From positions 63,441,505 to 63,505,504 of the forward strand of contig CM069436.1 in assembly GCA_035610365.1 (NCBI GenBank): DNA of 64,000 bases. The letters run 5' to 3'. Of the stretch, positions 58,061-64,000 are shown in pieces. Position 1 is the stretch's first letter. Each line of letters starts with the position of its first letter. The notes under the pieces were generated by a model that made no database searches, was not told the DNA's origin, and saw only the letters and a program-made list of their open reading frames with translations. This DNA is from Aquatica leii. Its lineage: Eukaryota; Arthropoda; Insecta; Coleoptera; Lampyridae. A program made the position numbers and the translations under genes.

Positions 58061-59559
58061 AAATGTGTAAATTTTTGGTTGCTTAAGTACGATAAGTTTG
58101 AATATTTACATATCCATTTAAATACAATTATAAACGTCCGTAAAATAAATTAAATTTAACAGGTTATCGTAATTTAATTGTTATTAAACCATTTACACGC
58201 TGCAAGAAGTCAGAAGCACATAATCCATTGATAAACCGTAACTTTGTACGGAATCGTAGGAAGATTCTTTTTAATGCTTTGAAACAAGTTTCTACTGACA
58301 ATCCTAAAAATTGAATGCTTGTAATTTAAAAATTGAAGTCAAAATGACTTGCAGATTTCCTTTTGAAAATGCAATTCTTATTTAAAAATTAATTAATTAA
58401 AACTTGTTTACATTGTTGAAAAGCATCGTAAAGTATCGTAAGTAAATTTTGCTTCTAAAAAATGTTAGTTTAATTTAAGTTCCGTCGGGATTGCAAGTAC
58501 CAGTTTAAAAACGCGTCATTACACTAACGATGTTTTGTGCAGGAATAAACATTATGAAATGCTATTAATATAAAATTAAACCTCAAAATTACAGCTGTTA
58601 TTTAGTACTTACTCAGATAAAACACAAAAAGTGCTGAATAATAACCGATTTAAAATATAAAAACAAGGAATAAAAAAAGACAACGAAATATAATACGCAA
58701 TTTAAACAAAATGTCAAACCAGAATATTTTATCAAGATTTCAATAGTTCTTAACGTTACATTTAAACAACGGTTACTGCCAAGTTAAATTAAAACCGTGA
58801 AAAAATTTGATTTACAATCAGAACTGGTTTGTGGCAGCCATTATGCGTTTTAACTGATACAACTGTTTTAAAAAACGCACATTTTATATCTGGACAACGT
58901 GATTGTAGCTCAAAGATTGCCTAAAAAACTCAAAGAAAGTTTTAACAATTTTGTAAAACAAATCTTAAATTAATCTTGATCAACGCTACGTGTTAAGAAA
59001 GGGACGCAATATCCTGGACACGTAGATAGAAAAAAAACGCTGGTCTAGATCGTAACTAACACCTAGCAACAAATAATTAATGTACAAGTTTTTTTCAGTG
59101 CATTTGTTATCGATGATTTGTGCTTGAATTTACTATTATTGCCAATTTATTGAAAAAATTAACTTAGAAAAGCAAAATTTAAATAAATGAAAAACTCTAA
59201 AAACGTTTTCTACTTTTATTGTTATCTTTTTGTTATCTTTTTTTTATAGTTTTTTTAGATAATTGTTTTTACAAGCATAAGAATATTACATTAGAAACAC
59301 AAAGTTTCAAATAAGGCGCTTGAGGCAAAATTCGGTAGTGACTAGATATCTCATTCTTTTGATTTTTTAATATTTTCGGGTAAATATGCTAGCGTGACTT
59401 CATTTTACTAGAAAATTCTTTAGTGCACAAAGCTGTTTTTCAACTACAAAATTAAAAAAAATTAAATCATCTGGTCAATGGTGGTATTAGGAAGATCTTT
59501 TCAAAAACACCACATTGTCTCTCGGTTCTCTACTATTCCCAAATTGGGTCATCTCTTAA
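58061..59559. other. AT-rich non-coding stretch
   Basis: No gene or repeat family recognised. Confidence 0.5.
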
Positions 59560-59870
59560 ATCTTGTAAAAAACGTTCGTTTCTAGTTCGAGGGCGTCTAC
59601 AGTATTGTTTGCGCTTATAATCGTACATATATTAGAGAAACTGGTAAAAACGTAGGAATTCGAATTAAAAACATTAAAAATGTTCTCACTTCTATTATAG
59701 ATAAATTATAGATTTTATTAAAAGATTTAAGAATGTTTCTAATGTTAATTGAGTATTTAGTTTTTCTTTACTACATACTTAGAAACCAACTTATTCAAGC
59801 AGAAGCTGATCTATTAAAGCGAACTCTCAAAACTCAGCTTATTCCAAGCTCTGTAAATATCTACTGTACT
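59560..59870 (+). pseudogene. Old GIY-YIG fragment of a second Penelope-like family
   Basis: Around 59590-59690 a frame reads GVYSIVCAYNRTYIRETGKNVGIRIKN, matching the GIY-YIG start of Penelope-like proteins (VYxIxCxCxxxYIGETGRxVxxRIxEH) but clearly different from the family at 1-783. Stops follow soon. Further decayed coding may extend to about 59870 (QAEADLLKRTLKTQLIPS). Very old and partial. Confidence 0.5.
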
Positions 59871-60694
59871 GTTATGTTTTAATTTTTATAAAAATATGGA
59901 TAATATAGAATTACTAGTTGTACTAGTGGTACCTACAGACGCCCAGGAGTCTGCCCAATATTTAATATAAAATATAAAAATTGTGACACAATTGTATTAA
60001 TTTAGAAGTTAAAATAAATATCAGTGAATTAATTATTAAGAATTTTTACGTCCTAAGTAAAATATATACAGGTGCATAAAATGCAAGTAATAACAGACAT
60101 CGCAGTGAGTCAGGTCTATCTATACAGGTTTATACAGGAACGCAATACAGCCGATACCTGCACCAACTAATCTATATTATGAACTATAAAAATATCGTAC
60201 ACCTAATCAAAAATTTAGTTTTGTGTTATGTGTGATGTAAAATGCATACAACAAACTTTTCTAGTCTTGAACAAAAAGAAGTATAATTTTTTGTAGTGTT
60301 ACACAGATAGCGTACTTTCGTTACGTAAGTATATTTGAACAAAATTGATATTTCTTTTTAATTTAAATTGATATAAGCAAAGTTATACTATTGGTTAAGT
60401 TGATTAAAAAAAAAACATATATCACAATTATTAGTACAGTAATCGCTTAACATGCATTAAAGATTTTTTTTAAATTAAAATCTTAAGAAGGGATTGTAAA
60501 TTTTTTTAACACAGATGTGTTTCTATAGACTATATTATTAATAATTTTGTAAAAAAAGTGAGACATATTGGGTTTTATAATTCAATGTAATGCTTACTAT
60601 TTTATATTTTTGTTTATCTTGTTTACTTCCGCAAATAATCAAATCCGCGAATGTTTAGAATTATTGTATATTACCGTATTATTATATTCTGTTG
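59871..60694. other. Non-coding stretch
   Basis: Nothing recognised up to the TTAA that flanks the piggyBac element. Confidence 0.5.
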
Positions 60695-60698
60695 TTAA

Positions 60699-62896
60699 CC
60701 TTTCGGCGCTGGCGCGCTGAGACTGTGACAACGTCACTGGCGGCGGACTGTAACTTCGCACGCCAATTTTTTAGGATCATTTGTGAACAATGTAATATTT
60801 GGTATTTTTATGATTGAAAAATAAAAACAAAATCAATTTTTTATTATTATTTTGCGTAGGACTCCAATACATTGGATGTTGTAATAATGTGAGAACAAAA
60901 CGAATAACATAAGTAAAAACTGAATAAACCATATTCTAGTGCTTGAAATAATAGTTATTAGGAGTAGCATTCTGTACATACACAGGTTAGATGTTCAAGA
61001 CACATAAACTTGCCGCATGTTTTGCAAGAAAATCGTGTTGAACGATTTTTCCTTCCGTCGCAATAGCAGCAACGGCCTCGTGTATTTCCAGGATTTGCAA
61101 CAGGTTGCGGATTTTCAATTTGTAGTATTTCTTTCAGTCTGACCGTAATTGTTTGTTGGTTTGGATCGCTCTAGCACAAAGATAATTATCAGCCAATTTG
61201 GAAACCAAAATATGCAAAAATTGTCTTCTACGCATTATTCTTTGGTCAGGGTTTTGTAGAAAAAACAGTATTATGAAATTCAGCCCAGCCACATTAAGAA
61301 TAGAATAAAAGATTACCATTGGCCATCTTTGTGTGTTTTTTGCACAATTATATGCCGCACACATTTTATCTAATGCATTTACCCCACCCTTAGACTCATT
61401 ATAATCAATAATCATTTCAGTTTTTCCTGTTTACGACACCAATGTTACATTTTTATCAAATGCAAACATGGTTGTACCTACTGGTCTTTGGGTTAGATTT
61501 GAGATTTCTAAAGGTAACTCTCGCTTGTTTTTTCTAATGCTTTCCAAAAATGTAAGTGTGTAATTCGTATACAAAGTGCGTACCAATGGGAGACTGGTAA
61601 ACCAATTATCACGTGTTACGTTTCTTTTTGAACGTCTTATTGGTTCAACTAGTCTTTAAATCAGCGTTAAAGGGGAATTATCCAAGAAATAAGGTCTTTC
61701 TGGTTGCTTGCCGACATACACCTCCAGATTGCATGCGTAAAAAGTCTTCGAGTGCACCATTGCATACATTTTTAGCCCATACTTATTTGGCTTGCTGGGA
61801 ATGTATTGGCGAAAGCTGCATCTCATGCGAAACGCTTCTAATTTTTTATCTATCGGAACATTTTCAAATGGTGTATACGCAGATTTACATTTTTTGACAA
61901 ATGAGTCAAATATTTCTCTTATTAGAGCCATTTAGTCTATGTTTTACTTCTCCACACGTGTATCAATGTTATCAAATCGCAAATGTTGCAACAAGAACAT
62001 AAAACGAAATTTAGACATGGTGAGACGAAATTGTTCAACACCAGTCTCCTTGTTGTTCTATAATTCGTTCAGATTTAGACGACTTGACTTTAGTGCTCCT
62101 GCCAAATAGAGTAAACTAATTAAGGCTTCAATCTTAGGTATGTCGGTTTCTCTGGCATTTATTTTACGGATGTAATTTTGTTTATATCTCTCAATGTGTT
62201 TGTTTGTATATTCAACAATTTTTCTAAGCATTTCATAGTCAATAAAATATTTCCAAATTTGAGAAACACTTTTCATGGTCTTTATAGCTGCTTTAGGACA
62301 AGGTAAACGTGTAATAGTATTCTCTGAACGAGTTCTCGTTGAAGGAGGATCATGGTTTGACCACTTGGATCCATCTTTACCAATAAAAAATGAACTTTCT
62401 GGAACTACCTCATCTTCAGAAATGTGCTGATCCGTGTCAGAATTCAATTCTTGTGCTTCTACTATATCCTCTTCATCGTCATTTTCATGACTTCATTTTC
62501 ATCATCCTCGTTTAGAGACTCTAATAGCAGTTTATGCAGTCGTTCTTGCTCTTGTTCGTAGGACATTGCAGAGTAATAAATCTATAATATGTTTATATGT
62601 ATATTCCAGTTTAAAATTTTAAAATAGGTGACTTACCTTGTGCAAATTTCAATAATTACAATTTCAAGTATTAAATTACAAAAAGTGTATATTTATTACT
62701 GGCCGCGGACTCTCACTCCGCATTTTTTTTAGAATATACACGACTGTACTAATCCCTTTGTAATTTTCAAATGATGATCTTTAAAACAACCTTGAAGAAT
62801 ACCGAGACGGGTGAAGTACAGAAGTACGAAAGTTTCTAGGAAATCTAGAAACAGACACATCTGCGGATTTAGAGTCCGCGCGCCAGCGCCGAAAGG
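60699..62896 (-). mobile_element. piggyBac transposon with intact ends
   Basis: 2,198 bp bounded by TTAA at 60695-60698 and 62897-62900, the invariant piggyBac target. The ends are 19-bp perfect inverted repeats, CCTTTCGGCGCTGGCGCGC. Just inside, a ggcggcggactgt / ggccgcggactct motif occurs near both ends in the same orientation. The transposase lies on the minus strand (60958-62566). Insertion into TTAA without duplication beyond those four bases is seen directly. Confidence 0.92.
60958..62566 (-). pseudogene. piggyBac transposase, broken
   Basis: Start at 62566 (MSYEQEQERLHKLLLESL), stop at 60960-60958. 62447-62058 carries the N-terminal domain (YIRKINARETDIPKIEALISLLYLAG). 61931-61656 holds VPIDKKLEAFRMRCSFRQYIP and KPNKYGLKMYAMVHSKT, with K-x-G-x-K typical for the first catalytic region. 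Then NVTRDNWFTSLPLV with the second catalytic D, and 61415-61134 with YNESKGGVNALDKMCAAYN containing the third D. The C-terminus has the cysteine-rich zinc domain (RCCYCDGRKNRSTRF, then CKTCGKFMCLEHL and CTEC). Frame changes occur after the acidic N-terminus, around 62050-61940, near 61650 and near 61430, so about four lesions. All domains are in family order. Confidence 0.88.
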
Positions 62897-62900
62897 TTAA

Positions 62901-63150
62901 TTAATTTTCGAAATACTTATTTTTCAATTTTTCAAAAATTAATTGGTACACAATGAGTACCTACACAATATGTGACATTTATATAAAATTTTATCCTTAC
63001 ATACCAAATAATTCATTCAAGAGAGCGTTACATTGCAGTATTCTATTTAAAAAAATTATTATAATTAACAGTGGTTGGTTGCAAATAAAAATTTTGTTAT
63101 ATATATATATTTTTCTATATCTTAATTGTCTCTTTTTTTCAAATAGCAGT
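62901..63150. other. Short non-coding gap before the hAT remnant
   Basis: AT-rich; the frame starting at 62953 is open but unlike hAT until the ATG at 63151. A tttcaaatagcag string just before that ATG could be a splice acceptor. Confidence 0.4.
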
Positions 63151-64000
63151 ATGAGCAAACCAAAGAAAAAATGCAGACAATCTAGTGTTAAATATTTGAA
63201 TTATGGCTTTATTCCGTCACCAGGAAATAGACGGTGCTCCGGCACAGGTAGGACGACAACGAGGTTTTCTGGCATACTTAAAACAAACTATACTGAATGT
63301 ATTATTAGTATAATGTGTCATTCATAGACATTATTTTGTCGCACAAAACCTTAGTGAATGTTTGCAGGAATCATGTCATTAGAACAGTTAATAAAATCAA
63401 AAGAAATGCCTTAAATGAGAGATTATTTGCTCAACTTTGTTTGGAAAATGAGAATGACTATAGTAATTTACTACTTAACACAGAAGTACGTTGGTTATCT
63501 AAAAATGCATGTTTGGATCGCTTCTATTCGCTCTTTGATTCAGTGCTGGAATTCTTGGAGAGTAAAGACAATGATTTACGGCACATTTTGATTATCTCAG
63601 AAAATGACATAATTTATATAACTGACTTATTTGCAAATTTTGAAAAGATTAGTTTGAAACTACAAGGTGACACATTAAATTTAATGAATGCTAAACGTAC
63701 AATATCTGAATTTTTGCAAAATTTTTACGGTACAAGCAAAACTTTAGAAGAGGAAAATGTTCTGAGTTTCTAAATTTTTCAAAATTGCGAAATGGAGATA
63801 AAGATTTGTTTGCTTATTGTCAACACTTAACGGCATTTCTTTTAGACTTTAAGCAAATATTTAAAGACACTCTTCACTTGGATGTTCTTGACTGGTGGTT
63901 AACCCTTTTGCAAGTAGTCATACTCAGAGCACAAATACAGATGAATACATACTAATAGAAAAGAATTGAATTATCTACAAATGAGAAGCTGAAACCAATA
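63151..64000 (+). pseudogene. hAT transposase remnant (ZBED5/FAM200-like), runs off the window
   Basis: 63151 starts MSKPKKKCRQSSVKYLNYGF, the usual N-terminus of this hAT group (MSKKRK...YLKYGF). The zinc-finger and catalytic middle are missing: near 63230-63330 the sequence jumps to VNKIKRNALNERLFAQLC and LLLNTEVRWLSKNACLDRFY, the segment after the catalytic core (family pattern LLLHTEVRWLSRG), then ANFEKISLKLQG. From 63773 the frame shifts but continues with LFAYCQHLTAFLLDF and near the window end NPFASSH and ELSTNEKLKP. The large internal loss and the frame changes show a non-functional copy. The 3' end lies beyond 64000. Confidence 0.8.

Overview
The window looks like a stretch of an AT-rich, transposon-dense arthropod genome, most likely an insect. 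It has one recognisable host gene (a cystinosin homologue with GT-AG introns), Penelope-like elements, R1/jockey-type, jockey-type and Dong-like LINEs, hAT, piggyBac, Tc1/mariner, PIF/Harbinger and foldback DNA transposons. There are no bacterial operons, rRNA genes, tRNA genes or CRISPR arrays that I can see. The species cannot be named from this sequence.

Layout. 1-783 is a Penelope-like 3' fragment and about 1040-1655 a jockey-type LINE 3' end. 1.66-11.2 kb is mostly unrecognised AT-rich DNA holding a tiny double-tailed Penelope insertion (5982-6107), an LTR-like repeat (about 7.9 kb), a degenerate hAT transposase (8.4-9.1 kb) and a repeat carrying a convincing hammerhead ribozyme (10.2-10.6 kb). 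11251-11960 is a LINE 3' fragment. 12476-28905 is a second copy of that LINE with an 18-bp target duplication, split by a 13.65-kb palindromic element (14269-27921).

The palindromic element is the most striking object. Two nearly identical arms of about 6.9 and 6.6 kb face each other across a 135-bp centre. Each arm carries one gene of the protein-primed family-B DNA polymerase type known from Polintons/Mavericks, transcribed toward the centre. The ends begin with AG and are flanked by a 6-bp duplication (cccctc), both typical of Polintons, but no integrase, ATPase, protease or capsid gene is visible. Both polymerase copies are broken.

30102-41808 is the cystinosin homologue on the minus strand, with clean splice junctions and phases. 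Its 10.5-kb intron (30894-41437) is filled with mobile DNA: an LTR retrotransposon remnant, a mariner-like transposase interrupted by a foldback element, a 5'-inverted Penelope fragment, a nearly full-length Penelope element and a ribozyme repeat. 42.8-43.7 kb holds further repeats. 44.8-47.8 kb has two tandem, truncated copies of an RLE-type LINE separated and flanked by (TAA)n, the Dong pattern. 47873-49477 is a Tc1-like transposon with about 75-bp inverted repeats. 50.1-51.1 kb is a DDE transposase remnant. 51.5-54.6 kb holds an LTR-like repeat, a small ORF, an antisense Penelope copy and a Harbinger remnant. 55.9-58.1 kb has a third ribozyme repeat and a mariner-like transposase split by an element with inverted-repeat ends. 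60699-62896 is a piggyBac element with TTAA flanks, and 63151 to the end is a hAT transposase remnant.

Except for the host gene there is no functional pathway here. The genes relate to each other by nesting, which gives a relative insertion order. All similarities were judged by eye; no database search or alignment score was run.
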